Of a stretch of DNA of 64,000 nt, positions 8,596 to 17,529 are shown one piece after another. Source of the stretch: Burkholderia sp. WP9 (GTDB taxonomy: Bacteria; Pseudomonadota; Gammaproteobacteria; Burkholderiales; Burkholderiaceae); assembly GCF_900104795.1 (NCBI RefSeq), contig NZ_FNTG01000002.1:2294001-2358000 (forward strand), written 5' to 3'. A program made the translations under genes and the position numbers. The notes under the pieces are model-generated. The model saw nothing but the letters and a program-made list of their open reading frames with translations. It searched no databases and had not been told where the DNA came from. How positions within the stretch are numbered: position 1 is the first letter of the stretch; the number at the start of each line of letters is the position of its first letter.

Positions 8596-8624
8596 TTGCG
8601 ATTTGATCGCATGCGATATATAAT
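8596..8624 (+). promoter_or_regulatory. ohrR promoter with OhrR-type operator
   Basis: TTGCGA (8596-8601), a 17-bp spacer and a perfect TATAAT (8619-8624) form a strong sigma-70 promoter 41 bp ahead of the ohrR ATG. The 17-mer TTGCGATTTGATCGCAT (8596-8612) overlaps the -35 box and spacer and matches two copies upstream of ohr. A second palindrome, ATCGCATGCGAT (8606-8617), lies in the spacer. This arrangement predicts autorepression. Confidence 0.75.
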
Positions 8625-8665
8625 CGCGTCTACGAGGCACTTGCCTACGCCCAACGAGGACGCAG

Positions 8666-9127
8666 ATGAAATCGACCGACCCGTCAGCCGCCGCGAATGT
8701 GAAGCTGTCCGACTTCCTGTGCTTTGCGGTTTATTCCGCGAATCTGGCGTTCGGCAAGGCATACAAGCCCATTCTCGAAGAGCTCGGTCTGACCTATACG
8801 CAATACATCACGATCATTGCGCTGTGGGAGGAAGACAACCAGACCGTCAGCAGTCTGGGCGAGAAGCTCTTTCTCGAATCCAACACGCTCACGCCGATCC
8901 TGAAGAAGCTGGAAGCAGCGGGTTATGTGGAAAGGCAGCGCGACCCCAACGACGAACGCCAGGTGCTGGTCGGCCTGACGAAAAGCGGCCGGCGGCTGCG
9001 TGAGAAAGGCCTGAGCATGGACCTCGTCGAAGCGACCGGTCTCGCGCCGGACGAGTTCGCGAAAGTGCAGAAGGCGATCGTGACGCTGCGCAACAATCTC
9101 GTCAAAGCGGTTCACGACGGGGAATGA
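8666..9127 (+). CDS. ohrR: organic hydroperoxide regulator, MarR family
   Basis: A 153-residue winged-helix MarR protein. The OhrR peroxide-sensing signature is present: DFLCFAVYSAN puts the reactive cysteine at Cys19, with tyrosines at 33 and 44 where OhrR uses them to stabilise the thiolate. The recognition helix region is LFLESNTLTPILKKLEAAG. OhrR represses ohr and itself; oxidation of the cysteine by organic peroxides releases DNA. Its promoter and the ohr promoter about 2.2 kb away share the same operator (8596, 10791, 10848). A strong hairpin ends the transcript. Only one conserved cysteine is near the N-terminus; no second one was noted, which would fit a 1-Cys type. Confidence 0.9.
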   Translation: MKSTDPSAAANVKLSDFLCFAVYSANLAFGKAYKPILEELGLTYTQYITIIALWEEDNQTVSSLGEKLFLESNTLTPILKKLEAAGYVERQRDPNDERQVLVGLTKSGRRLREKGLSMDLVEATGLAPDEFAKVQKAIVTLRNNLVKAVHDGE

Positions 9128-9196
9128 GCGGGGCGGTCGCTCGCGGTTGCCATGACCGCGCGATCCAAGGACTCTTCAAGCGCTTTGCCCATGAAA

Positions 9197-9228
9197 GAAG
9201 CCCATAGACGTCGCCGTCTATGGGCTTC
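9197..9228. terminator. bidirectional terminator between ohrR and msrA
   Basis: A perfect 14-bp stem, GAAGCCCATAGACG (9197-9210) with its complement at 9215-9228, closes a 4-nt TCGC loop. It is followed by CGCTTTT on the + strand and TTTC on the - strand, and sits between the convergent ohrR and msrA genes. Confidence 0.8.
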
Positions 9229-9276
9229 CGCTTTTGCGCCGCGGTGTTGCTCGACCGTGGGCGCCCGGGTTCACCA

Positions 9277-9783
9277 TCAGCCGCGCTTGGGCAGCTTCCA
9301 GTCCGGCCGGACGAAGTGGCACGTGTATCCGTTGGGAATACGCTCCAGATAATCCTGATGTTCCGGTTCGGCTTCCCAGAACGGGCCTGCGGGAGCGATC
9401 TCGGTCACAACCTTGCCTGGCCACAGATCGGATGCTTCGACGTCGGCAATGGTGTTTTCGGCGACTCGCTTCTGCTCGTCGTCGAGATAGAAAATGGCCG
9501 AGCGGTAGCTCATTCCGACGTCGTTGCCCTGGCGGTTCCTGGTCGTCGGATCGTGAATCTGGAAGAAAAACTCCAGGATCTGACGGTAGCTGATCTGGGC
9601 AGGGTCGAACACCACCTCGAGCGCTTCTGCATGCGTGCCGTGGTTGCGATACGTGGCGTTGGGCACGTCGCCGCCGGTGTAGCCCACACGCGTGGACAGC
9701 ACGCCGGGGTAACGGCGCAGCAGGTCTTGCATGCCCCAGAAGCAGCCGCCGGCCAGAATGGCGGTTTCGGTTTGCGTCGTCAT
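9277..9783 (-). CDS. msrA: peptide methionine sulfoxide reductase A
   Basis: A 168-residue MsrA that reduces the S-epimer of methionine sulfoxide in proteins. The active site GGCFWG is at 12-17 (Cys14), followed by the usual [12 protein letters not shown] and [11 protein letters not shown] segments. AAGGA precedes the ATG at 9783; the frame remains open to 9858 without a better ribosome site. C-terminal resolving cysteine is not obvious: Cys-His-Phe near residue 155 (YTCHF) is the only late cysteine and belongs to the conserved YxCHF-like end. The gene lies between ohrR and ohr, which fits an oxidative-damage neighbourhood, though no OhrR-type operator was found at its own start. Confidence 0.95.
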   Translation of the reverse strand: MTTQTETAILAGGCFWGMQDLLRRYPGVLSTRVGYTGGDVPNATYRNHGTHAEALEVVFDPAQISYRQILEFFFQIHDPTTRNRQGNDVGMSYRSAIFYLDDEQKRVAENTIADVEASDLWPGKVVTEIAPAGPFWEAEPEHQDYLERIPNGYTCHFVRPDWKLPKRG

Positions 9784-9962
9784 TTCAATCCTTTTTGTCA
9801 GTGGCGCCGCGCCACTCGCAGGTGGGTTGGTTTGCCGTTGTCGGATGCGATCCCACAAGCATGCCAGAGATCGGCCTTGCCGGTCGGCCGGCGGCTAAAG
9901 CCCATCATGCCGGCATTGTCATGCCGAGCCGGCCGGGACCGTGCCGCGGCCGGCGACGCGGC

Positions 9963-10235
9963 CTAATGACGTGCGTAGAGACCGTCGCGCGGCGCAACGG
10001 CGGCACCACCCGCTGATTCGGAATGACCGGCGACCACGCCGCCGTATGCCGCTTGCGAGCCGGCCGCTTCATCGGCGCTCGCCGCGACGGTTTGCGCGCT
10101 TTGCCCACGTTGCGACGCCGGTGCGCCGGCCGAGGGCCGATAGAAGGGCGCCGGACCATAGCCGCTCGCGAACGCGGGCGCGGCGGCGGAAGTAGACAGG
10201 GCGACGAGCAGTGCGGCAATGAGTTTGGATTTCAT
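9963..10235 (-). CDS. small exported protein (DUF4148-like tail)
   Basis: A 90-residue protein with a Sec signal peptide (about 1-23, MKSKLIAALLVALSTS then AFA) and a short mature part rich in Gly, Ala and Ser. The segment AAYGGVVAGHSESAGG resembles the end of the DUF4148 proteins that are abundant in Burkholderia and Paraburkholderia. A GAAAC-type weak ribosome site precedes the ATG at 10235. It lies between msrA and ohr on the same strand. No function is known for the family; a stress-linked periplasmic role is only suggested by position. Confidence 0.65.
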   Translation of the reverse strand: MKSKLIAALLVALSTSAAAPAFASGYGPAPFYRPSAGAPASQRGQSAQTVAASADEAAGSQAAYGGVVAGHSESAGGAAVAPRDGLYARH

Positions 10236-10318
10236 GATGAAACTCCGTGAAAAGTGGGGAGTGAGAGGCGCAGTCCATGCTGAATCGCGCCCCGGATTCG
10301 TTGAGTGGCCGATCAGGA

Positions 10319-10744
10319 TCAGGCTACGTTGACGACGACGTCGATGTTTCCCCGCACGGCTTTCGAATACGGGCAGACTTCGTGCGCTTCGTGCGCGATG
10401 GCCTCGGCGAGCTCGCGCGCCACGCCCGGCACGCTGACGTTAAAGCGCGCCTGAAGGAAATAGGCGTTACCGGTCATGCCCAGATCGACCTCGACCTCGA
10501 CCGACAGATCGGCCGGCAGCTTCACCTTCTTCTCCTGAGCCACGAGGCCGATCGCCAGGATGTAGCAGGACGACCATGCGCCCGCGAACAGTTTTTCCGC
10601 GGTCGGATGGGCCTGAACGGCCGTGAACGCGAGGTTGTCGGCAGGGCCTTCGGACGAGGAGAGTTGCAGGTCGACGCGACCGCCGCGGCCGTTGACTTTC
10701 GTATGGGTTTTGCCGGTGGAGAGGACAGTTTCGATCTTGGTCAT
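10319..10744 (-). CDS. ohr: organic hydroperoxide resistance protein
   Basis: A 141-residue OsmC/Ohr-fold thiol peroxidase that reduces organic hydroperoxides, usually with lipoylated protein as electron donor. The two catalytic cysteines are visible: Cys60 in AWSSCYILAI and Cys124 in EVCPYSKAV. The ATG at 10744 is preceded by AAGGAA; the longer open frame upstream only translates the operator repeats. It is expected to be repressed by the OhrR protein encoded at 8666. Family and role are well supported. Confidence 0.95.
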   Translation of the reverse strand: MTKIETVLSTGKTHTKVNGRGGRVDLQLSSSEGPADNLAFTAVQAHPTAEKLFAGAWSSCYILAIGLVAQEKKVKLPADLSVEVEVDLGMTGNAYFLQARFNVSVPGVARELAEAIAHEAHEVCPYSKAVRGNIDVVVNVA

Positions 10745-10785
10745 GATGAATTCCTTGAAGAGTGCAGGGTGTCGAATCGCTTTAA

Positions 10786-10864
10786 ATCGCATGCGATGTA
10801 ATCGCATGCGTCGAATAATGGTCGAGAAGTTTGGCTTTGTCAAGCGTATGCGATTAAATCGCAT
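10786..10864 (-). promoter_or_regulatory. ohr promoter flanked by two OhrR-type operators
   Basis: On the minus strand a perfect TTGACA (10838-10843), a 17-bp spacer and CATTAT (10815-10820) make the promoter. Two 17-mers of the form ATGCGATNNNATCGCAT flank it: 10848-10864 (4 bp upstream of the -35) and 10791-10807 (just downstream of the -10, over the start region). Their centres are 57 bp apart. The core GATTAAATC resembles the ATTNAAT core of known OhrR sites. Confidence 0.75.
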
Positions 10865-11034
10865 GCGAATTTCGATAGTAGAAAGCCGCGATTCGCGGAT
10901 GGCGCTCAGCAAGTGGCGCTCGCGCCAAGGCAGGGCAGGCCGGCGGCAAGCCGCTGAGAACGATTTTCGACCGGAGCCGCTGCGTTCCTTTCGACTAGAC
11001 TACGAGCTACCCCGATTCGACAGCGCACAACGCC

Positions 11035-12186
11035 GTGAAGCCAGAAGTGATCCTCGAGGACGACGACAAGGGTGTCGGCGCCGACGCGCAAGATCGCGAG
11101 GCGAGCGGCGGCATGGGGGGCGGACGGACAGACAAGGGTCGGTGCGGCGCCTGCCGGTTGCTATGGGCATGGCTGGAACGGATCGACCCCGGCACGCATC
11201 GCCGGATCAAGGGGCTGCGACTCGTCACCGCCTACGGCATCGCCGCCGCGCTCGGAACCTTGCAGGACGTCACGCATGGTCTGCCCGGCGCCACGGTGGT
11301 CGGGTCGCTGGCCAGCAGCTTCGCCCTCTGGGCCAGCGTCTCGGAAGCGCGCGTCTCGCGGGCGGAATCCAGCCGCGATCTGGTGCTCCTGTGCGTGGCC
11401 GCTGCGCTCGGTGCGGCCATGTTTATCGGATTCGCCCCGCTTCTGCAGACGATCGGCAACGCAGGTCCCGAACTGACGCTCGTGACGGGCGCGTTTCTCG
11501 TCGGCTACCTCAAGCGCTTCGGCATTCTGGGTGCGGGAACCGGCTCGCAGGTCTACATTGGCCAGTTGCTGGCCTACAGTGCGCATCTGACGGCCGTCGA
11601 TCTACCGGCGGTCGCGGTCGCCGGATTGATCGCCATGCTCGCGTCAGTCGTGCCGCGTCTGCTCAGCGGGCCGGCGGAACGTCCGGCCACCATGGTGCTT
11701 GCGCCCGCCGACGTGCCGGATCGCTGGAAACTACCGGCTGAACTGATCATGGGCCTGCAGGCGGCAAGCGGCGCGCTGGCCGTCGTTGCGTTGAACGGCG
11801 CGATGGGACTCGAGGAGTCGGCCTGGGCCATCACGGCATGCACGTACGTCGTGGCCGGCTCGGCAAGCGGGACCGTGGAGCGGGTGCGTCGACGGATTGT
11901 GGGCACCTTGATCGGCGTGCCGCTGGGGCTCGCTTGCCTGCCGCTCGTCGAGCATGCTCCGCTGCTCGCCTGGGCCGCCGCGGCGGTCGCGATGATCGTC
12001 TACGCGATGGCATTGCCCAATCGTTACGATATCGCCTGCGCGGCGTTTGCCTTCACGTTGATCGTGACGCTGGCGATCGGCGGCGTGCACTCTGTTTCGT
12101 TTCTTGGCGCGCGCGCCTGGGAGACGCTTCTCGGCGGAGCGCTCGGACTGCTCGCTGCGAAGTTTATTTTTCCGCTGCGATCCTGA
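11035..12186 (+). CDS. FUSC-family inner-membrane protein
   Basis: A 383-residue membrane protein with about ten hydrophobic segments in two clusters (about residues 60-200 and 240-380), separated by a short hydrophilic linker. This halves-repeat layout, plus the second-half signature SAWAITACTYVVAGSASGTVERVRRRIVGTLIGVPLG, marks the fusaric-acid-resistance-like (FUSC) fold related to AaeB and YccS. Such proteins export aromatic acids or other small molecules, usually with an MFP partner; none is adjacent. The first ~45 residues are charged and poorly conserved, so a later start is possible. Start codon GTG at 11035. Confidence 0.78.
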   Translation: MKPEVILEDDDKGVGADAQDREASGGMGGGRTDKGRCGACRLLWAWLERIDPGTHRRIKGLRLVTAYGIAAALGTLQDVTHGLPGATVVGSLASSFALWASVSEARVSRAESSRDLVLLCVAAALGAAMFIGFAPLLQTIGNAGPELTLVTGAFLVGYLKRFGILGAGTGSQVYIGQLLAYSAHLTAVDLPAVAVAGLIAMLASVVPRLLSGPAERPATMVLAPADVPDRWKLPAELIMGLQAASGALAVVALNGAMGLEESAWAITACTYVVAGSASGTVERVRRRIVGTLIGVPLGLACLPLVEHAPLLAWAAAAVAMIVYAMALPNRYDIACAAFAFTLIVTLAIGGVHSVSFLGARAWETLLGGALGLLAAKFIFPLRS

Positions 12187-12217
12187 CACCGTGACCATCG
12201 CGCGAACACCTGCACGC

Positions 12218-13129
12218 CTACGATCCGAGCCTTTCCATCAGGAAGTCGACGAAACTGCGCACGCGTGACGACAGGTGTCGCGCATGCGGATAGAGCAGGA
12301 CAAACGGCCGCGAACAACCGCCGTAAGGAGTGAGCAACTCCTTCAACGTACCCTCGGCGATATCCTTCTCGACGATGAAACGATAGGTTTGAAAAAGGCC
12401 CGCTCCGTGACGCGCGAGCGTGGCCCCGGCAAGCACATCGCCCGAGGACGTGTAAGCGCCGCGTGTCATCGTCTCGACCACCGCGTCTTCGTGTTTGAAC
12501 AGCCACGGAATGTTGCGGCCGGTGCTCGGCAACGCGAACTGGATGCAGTCGTGATGGACCAGATCGTCGGGCGTTTTGAGTTTGGCGGTGCCCCGCAGAT
12601 AGGCCGGCGACGCTACGACCACCAGTTCCGCGTCTTCGATCTTGCGCGCGATCAGACCGGAGTCGCCCGGCGCGCTGCCGCGAATGGCCAGGTCGAAGCC
12701 TTCTTCACCAAAGTCGATGTTGCGGTTGCTGAGATGCGTTTCGACCGTGACGCCCGGATAGCGGCTGCGAAACTCGGCCAGCAAGGGAAGCACGCGATAG
12801 TGGCCATATGGCGTCGGCATGCTGATTCGCAGCGCGCCGGTGGGCGCCGTCTGTTGTCCGGTCGCTTCGCGTTCGGCTTCGGCAAGCTGGGCGAGCGCCT
12901 GCCGGCATTGTTCGAAGTACCGTCTTCCCGCGTCCGTCAGCCGGATCTGCCGAGTGGTCCGCACAAACAGGCGCACGCCGAGGCGTTCCTCCAGACGTGC
13001 GACCGTGCGACTGACGGCGGCCGGCGTGACGCTCGCGGCGTTCGCGGCCTCGGTGAAACTCTCGAGTTCGGCCGCGAGACAGAACAGTTCGATACTGCCC
13101 AGAAGGACGTCTTCAAATTGACGCTGCAT
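12218..13129 (-). CDS. LysR-type regulator
   Basis: A 303-residue LTTR with an N-terminal winged helix (about 8-65, including [25 protein letters not shown] split by the turn) and a C-terminal effector domain of the CrgA/DsdC-like type seen in many Burkholderia paralogs. ATG at 13129 follows GAGAG; upstream frame to 13351 lacks coding character. It is divergent from the nitronate monooxygenase gene (164 bp apart), the classic LTTR target arrangement. Its ligand cannot be read from sequence. Confidence 0.88.
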   Translation of the reverse strand: MQRQFEDVLLGSIELFCLAAELESFTEAANAASVTPAAVSRTVARLEERLGVRLFVRTTRQIRLTDAGRRYFEQCRQALAQLAEAEREATGQQTAPTGALRISMPTPYGHYRVLPLLAEFRSRYPGVTVETHLSNRNIDFGEEGFDLAIRGSAPGDSGLIARKIEDAELVVVASPAYLRGTAKLKTPDDLVHHDCIQFALPSTGRNIPWLFKHEDAVVETMTRGAYTSSGDVLAGATLARHGAGLFQTYRFIVEKDIAEGTLKELLTPYGGCSRPFVLLYPHARHLSSRVRSFVDFLMERLGS

Positions 13130-13293
13130 GGTCTCTCGGCGACTTGTCTGATCGTGCTGTCTTGTCCGGGCAGAATGTCGCCCGGAACGACCGCAACGCG
13201 AACACAACGACGGTGCGGCCGCGTCCGGTGCGCAATAGAGCTTCGTATGGAATATCAGGACTATATTGTAGTGAGACTCGATGGGGAAGCGAC

Positions 13294-14394
13294 ATGACCG
13301 ACCAGACAGACAATCGTGCCTTGCTGCACCTGCTGGGTATCGACAAGCCAATCATTCAGGCGCCCATGGCCGGCGTCAGTACGCCCGCCATGGCTGCGGC
13401 TGTCTCCAACGCAGGCGGCCTTGGCTCGCTAGGTGTGGGAGCGATGAACGCTGAAGGCGCTCGCAAGGTGATCCGGGAGACCCGCGCGCTGACGGGCAAG
13501 CCGTTCAATATCAACGTCTTTTGCCATCAACCGGCGCAAGCGGACGCGGCACGCGAGCAGCAATGGTTGAACTGGCTCGCGCCGCATTTCGAAAAGTATG
13601 GGGTGATGCCGCCGGCAAAGCTCTCGGAGATCTACACGAGCTTCGCGGCGGACCCGGCCATGCTGGCGGTTTTTCTCGAAGAGAAACCGGCGATCGTCAG
13701 TTTCCACTTCGGCTTGCCTTCCGCCAATGTCATCGCCGAACTGAAGACGGCGGGTATCAAGCTGCTTGCCAGCGCGACAAATCTGGAGGAGGCGGCGCAG
13801 GTTGAGGAGGCGGGCGTCGATGCGATTGTGGCGCAAGGCATCGAGGCCGGCGGGCATCGCGGTGTCTTCGATCCCGAAGCGTATGACGACGGGCTGGGCA
13901 CCTTCGCACTCACCCGTTTGCTGGTCAGCCGATGCCGGCTGCCGGTGATCGCTTCCGGCGGCATCATGGACGGTGCCGGTATTGCTGCGGCGCTCGCACT
14001 CGGCGCCCAGGCCGCGCAGCTTGGCACGGCATTCGTGACCTGTCCCGAAAGCTCGATCGACGACGGTTACCGCCGCGCGATGCTGGGCGAGGCGGCGCGC
14101 CGCACGACCTTCACGGCGGCAATCTCCGGGCGGACCGCGAGAAGCATGGCGAACCGCTTCACGGCCCTCGGCGCCAACGCGCGCTCACCCGAGCCGCCCC
14201 CGTATCCGATCGCCTACGATGCGGGAAAAGCCCTTCACGCCGCCGCGAAAGCCAAAGGGGAGTTCGGCTACGGCGCGCAGTGGGCCGGTCAGGCGGCCGC
14301 TCTGGCGAGGTCGTTGCCCGCTGCCGAACTGGTGGCCCAGTTGGAGCGCGAACTGAAGGAGAGCGTTCAGCGCTTGCGGCAGTTCGCGGAGTAA
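13294..14394 (+). CDS. nitronate monooxygenase / NAD(P)H-dependent flavin oxidoreductase
   Basis: A 366-residue TIM-barrel FMN enzyme of the 2-nitropropane dioxygenase class. Visible features are the N-terminal [20 protein letters not shown], the EAGGHRG segment carrying the class I catalytic histidine, and the FMN-phosphate site [10 protein letters not shown] followed by [11 protein letters not shown]. It would oxidise propionate-3-nitronate or related alkyl nitronates, a detoxification role. GGGGAAG precedes the ATG at 13294; the open frame upstream to 13144 overlaps the divergent promoter. Likely controlled by the adjacent LysR. Confidence 0.9.
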   Translation: MTDQTDNRALLHLLGIDKPIIQAPMAGVSTPAMAAAVSNAGGLGSLGVGAMNAEGARKVIRETRALTGKPFNINVFCHQPAQADAAREQQWLNWLAPHFEKYGVMPPAKLSEIYTSFAADPAMLAVFLEEKPAIVSFHFGLPSANVIAELKTAGIKLLASATNLEEAAQVEEAGVDAIVAQGIEAGGHRGVFDPEAYDDGLGTFALTRLLVSRCRLPVIASGGIMDGAGIAAALALGAQAAQLGTAFVTCPESSIDDGYRRAMLGEAARRTTFTAAISGRTARSMANRFTALGANARSPEPPPYPIAYDAGKALHAAAKAKGEFGYGAQWAGQAAALARSLPAAELVAQLERELKESVQRLRQFAE

Positions 14395-14427
14395 TGGATC
14401 CTCGCTCAGCGGGCTGACGGACTATAC

Positions 14428-14460
14428 GGGTTGAGCGATCGAGGTGCTGTCGCTCAACCC
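14428..14460. terminator. hairpin between convergent genes
   Basis: GGGTTGAGCGA (14428-14438) pairs perfectly with TCGCTCAACCC (14450-14460) around an 11-nt loop. The right arm overlaps the stop codon of the tautomerase gene on the minus strand. No T-tract follows on either side. Confidence 0.4.
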
Positions 14461-14690
14461 GGCTTCTGGCTCAGCTGTTTCCGATACGCTAGAACGGGCA
14501 ATCCGCCCCAACCCCAGTTCTCGGTGTTCACCTCCTCGATGACCACGAAGGTCGATTCGAGCGGTTTGTGCAACACGTCCAGCAGCAACTGACTGACGCC
14601 CGCGATGAGTTGGGCTTTTTCGTCGGCCGTGACGGCATCGTTGCCGGGTTTGGAACCCTCGCGGGTCACCTGAATCGTGACGATAGGCAT
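14454..14690 (-). CDS. tautomerase family protein (4-oxalocrotonate tautomerase-like)
   Basis: A 78-residue tautomerase. The protein starts MPIVTIQVTREG, giving the catalytic N-terminal proline after Met removal, and has the family pattern VIEEVNTENWGWGG. GGAGA lies ahead of the ATG at 14690. It follows the SDR gene on the same strand (61 bp), so the two may form an operon. It should catalyse keto-enol tautomerisation of an aromatic-ring-cleavage product or act promiscuously. Only the family is certain. Confidence 0.9.
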   Translation of the reverse strand: MPIVTIQVTREGSKPGNDAVTADEKAQLIAGVSQLLLDVLHKPLESTFVVIEEVNTENWGWGGLPVLAYRKQLSQKPG

Positions 14691-14751
14691 GTCGTTCTCC
14701 GTAGTCCTCGGTTGACGTGAAGGGCGCCGGCCGGCGGCGCCCTGGGCGCGA

Positions 14752-15462
14752 TCAGTGGCCCGCGCTCTGGCCGCCGTCGACGTGCAGGATTTCACCTGTC
14801 ACGAACGGCGCCGAATCCAGATACAGGACCGCACCCACGATATCGCTCATTTCGCCCATATGCCCGACCGGATGCAGTGCGCCGAGCGCTGCATGGGTCT
14901 CTTGCGGGTGCATCGGCGACTTGATGATGCCCGGCGAAACGGCGTTTGCGCGAATGCCCTTCTTCGCATATTCGATGGCGAGCGACTTCGTGGCCGAGTT
15001 CAGGCCGCCCTTGGTCAGCGAGGCCAGCACCGAGGGCACGCCGTCGATTGCGTGGTCGGTCAGGCTCGTCGTGACGCTCACCACGTGACCGCTACCCTGC
15101 TTTTCCATTTGGGCAATAGCGAGTTGCGTGATGTAGAAAAATCCCGAGAGGTTCACGGCGGTGACGGTTGCGTAGTCTTCGGCCGTGTATTGGGTGAAAG
15201 GCTTGGCGACGAAAATGCCGGCGTTGTTGACCAGTGTGTCGATGCGGCCAAAACGGGCGACGGCTTCGGAGACCACGCGCTGCGCGGTGGCCGGGTCGGC
15301 GATGTCGCCTGCCACGGTCAGGACGTTGGGATCTTCCGACGGCTTGACCGAACGTGCGGTTGCAACGACGCGATAGTCGAGCTTGCGAAATGCGTTGACG
15401 ATTTCGGCGCCAATGCCTTGCGATGCGCCCGTAACGACAACGACTTTTTGTGAGGTGCTCAT
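14752..15462 (-). CDS. SDR-family oxidoreductase lacking the usual catalytic Tyr
   Basis: A 236-residue short-chain dehydrogenase/reductase fold: cofactor loop TGASQGIG (about 11-18), NNAG (about 83-86), and C-terminal VSPGIIKSPMHP and HVDGGQSAGH. In classical SDRs the active site is YxxxK; here the alignment around the lysine reads PSVLASLTKGGLN, so the tyrosine position is an alanine. The reading was checked on the DNA (15001-15045). The protein otherwise looks intact and is not frameshifted, so it may use another acid or not be a reductase. It precedes the tautomerase gene and has no adjacent regulator. Confidence 0.88.
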   Translation of the reverse strand: MSTSQKVVVVTGASQGIGAEIVNAFRKLDYRVVATARSVKPSEDPNVLTVAGDIADPATAQRVVSEAVARFGRIDTLVNNAGIFVAKPFTQYTAEDYATVTAVNLSGFFYITQLAIAQMEKQGSGHVVSVTTSLTDHAIDGVPSVLASLTKGGLNSATKSLAIEYAKKGIRANAVSPGIIKSPMHPQETHAALGALHPVGHMGEMSDIVGAVLYLDSAPFVTGEILHVDGGQSAGH

Positions 15463-15679
15463 GGCTAAATCTCCAGATAAGTGATTTGATCAGATGCTGA
15501 TCGGGCCAGCGGCTCCGATGGGTATGAAATCTAGGCGCATTGGAGCCGATTTCGAACACCCGCCATGGACAAACAGTCTTGCCTGCAAGGTACAAATGGA
15601 TTGGGCGGTGAGCGGCCGCGCAAGGCGTGCGCGGCGGCCGGCGTCGCGCCGGCGTTGCCGCTTGCGGTGCTGAGGCGAT

Positions 15680-16843
15680 TTATTTCTGGCTGTCCGCCGA
15701 GTTCATGCGAAAGACCGAGATGCCTTCCATCGGGTCCAGCGTTTCCCGCCAGGGTGCGCGCTTCAGCAGGCGGGCCGTGTCCTCGTAGCCCGCGAGCCAG
15801 CGCCGCTTGATTCCCGCCGACGAAAAATCGATGTCCCGGTTCAGGTCATCGTTATCGAATGCCGGTGCGTCGAGTTCCAGCACTTGCATCGTCGTGCCGC
15901 AGCCCCAATCGAGCAGTTCCCGCACTTCCGGCGCGTTGCGTTGCTCTTCGGGCAGGTGCTGGCCGAGTTCACGAATCACATGACGAAGCCGGTGAATCTG
16001 CTTCTGCCGATCGAGATGGCTTTCCGCGCGACTCGAATACTGAATGTCGCGTTGCCGGCTCATTACCTGCAAGATCGATTCGGGTTCCGGACCGCTGGAG
16101 GGCCACAGCTGCACCGAAAAAATCACGGAGTCGCGGCGCGGCCGGTCGTCGAGTACGGCTTCGAGCGGCGTATTCGAATAGATGCCGCCATCCCAGTACG
16201 ATTCGCCTTCCAGCCGCACCGCCGGAAAGCCAGGTGGAAAAGCGGCGGAGGCCATGACGTGTTCGACGTCGAGCAGATCGTCGCGATTGGTGAAGTACCG
16301 CATGCGGCCACTGCGGACATTGACGGTGCCCACGGTCAACCGCGTTGTTTTCTGATTCAGGTAGTCGAAATCGATCAGCGACGACAAGGTGTCGCGCAGC
16401 GGTCCGGTCGAATAGAACGCGGCCTGATCGGAGCGAACACGTGCCTGAATTCCCGCCCAGCTCTGCCACTGTGGCGTGAAAAACGACGGCACGCCTTGAG
16501 TGACCGTGGCGACGTCGCGCAACCAGGTGGCAAGTCCGGGCAACCAGTTTGCCGCCTCGACGCCATGACAGGCCACGCCGTTCCAGAACTGCGTCAGGCG
16601 CGCCATGCGGTTTTCGGGAAGATTGCCGGCGATGATCGCGCCATTGATCGCGCCGATCGACGTGCCGATTACCCAGTGAGGTTCGACTTTGCCGTCATGA
16701 AGTGCCTGATATACCCCGGCCTGGTAAGCACCAAGGGCACCGCCCCCCTGAAAGACCAGGACGATCTGGCCGGGAATGTCCGGTACGCCGTCCGGGCCGT
16801 TTTCTGCGTTGCTCTGGCGTTCGACGTGCGTCTTGTTACCCAT
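15680..16843 (-). CDS. patatin-like phospholipase
   Basis: A 387-residue patatin-fold lipid acyl hydrolase. The oxyanion loop GGGALGAYQAG, nucleophile elbow GTSIG and catalytic DGG (in YWDGGIYSN) are all present. The C-terminal third (about 290-387), with RQKQIHRLRHVIREL, is the DUF3734 extension found in many proteobacterial patatins. ATG at 16843 follows a GGAGAC site; the frame is open to 16888. No signal peptide is evident. Substrate lipids are unknown; some relatives act in PHB-granule or membrane turnover. Confidence 0.92.
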   Translation of the reverse strand: MGNKTHVERQSNAENGPDGVPDIPGQIVLVFQGGGALGAYQAGVYQALHDGKVEPHWVIGTSIGAINGAIIAGNLPENRMARLTQFWNGVACHGVEAANWLPGLATWLRDVATVTQGVPSFFTPQWQSWAGIQARVRSDQAAFYSTGPLRDTLSSLIDFDYLNQKTTRLTVGTVNVRSGRMRYFTNRDDLLDVEHVMASAAFPPGFPAVRLEGESYWDGGIYSNTPLEAVLDDRPRRDSVIFSVQLWPSSGPEPESILQVMSRQRDIQYSSRAESHLDRQKQIHRLRHVIRELGQHLPEEQRNAPEVRELLDWGCGTTMQVLELDAPAFDNDDLNRDIDFSSAGIKRRWLAGYEDTARLLKRAPWRETLDPMEGISVFRMNSADSQK

Positions 16844-17072
16844 GACAAGTCTCCGGGACACGTGCTGCGGTGCCGCTGATTTTGCCACGGTATGGCCGGC
16901 GTGACGGCGGAGATAATCCGTGTCCGACCAACGACGAACTGGGTCAACCTCTCCTTAATCCTGGAGAGCGCGCGCAGCGCCGATAGGCGCGCTTCTTTTT
17001 CGCAATGGTTCAGAACGTCGCGTCAGATACGGACAACCTGGCGATTTGGACATCCACCGCTGGGGCGATGCC

Positions 17073-17456
17073 CTACGCCTTCGGCAGAGTCGATTTCCTG
17101 CTTCGATTGCGCGGTTTCGGCTCGACTCCCACGCGTGGATCGCGTGCGAGCACGAGCGCCGTCAGTTTTTCGGCGACGATCTCAAACGCCGGATCTTCCT
17201 GCGGAACATAGAGCCACTTGCCGAGCACCGGATGCGGCCGCAAAGCAGGCATTTCATTGATGAGCGCGGCGTGGCGCTCCTGCGATGTGCACACCAGCAG
17301 GCCATTCCAGGGCGCGTCGCGATCGGCGGCCACGAGGCACAAGAGGCCGTCGATATAGGCGGCGTCGCTGCCGAACATACGCTTGCTGAAGAAGGTCGAA
17401 TCGCGCTCGAACGCGTCGAAGATCCAGACGAGCGAGTTGCGGACAGACGAAGGCAT
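17073..17456 (-). CDS. conserved protein, TfoX-N-like
   Basis: A 127-residue soluble protein. The segment FFSKRMFGSDAAYIDG followed by a strand-rich middle and LGKWLYVPQEDP resembles the TfoX N-terminal domain layout (RxMFGG...DG). The start is uncertain: ATG at 17456 has no good ribosome site and the frame is open to 17507. The C-terminal tail is basic. It lies upstream of nothing obvious on the same strand. Function is not known. Confidence 0.6.
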   Translation of the reverse strand: MPSSVRNSLVWIFDAFERDSTFFSKRMFGSDAAYIDGLLCLVAADRDAPWNGLLVCTSQERHAALINEMPALRPHPVLGKWLYVPQEDPAFEIVAEKLTALVLARDPRVGVEPKPRNRSRKSTLPKA

Positions 17457-17529
17457 CGGCGTAAAGTCCTGGGCGGCATGAACGAAGCGGAGCGAAAAGC
17501 ATAGCACCGCGATGTTCAGACGCGCTGCG

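Noticed and set aside
15600..15665. Dense GC-rich inverted repeats between the SDR and patatin genes
   Set aside because: The stems contain mismatches and shifts and have no T-tract; such segments arise easily at this composition.
16967..17000. Hairpin AGCGCGC/GCGCGCT followed by TTCTTTTT resembling a + strand terminator
   Set aside because: No + strand gene ends here; both neighbours run leftward, so the T-tract is on the wrong side. Probably chance in GC-rich DNA.
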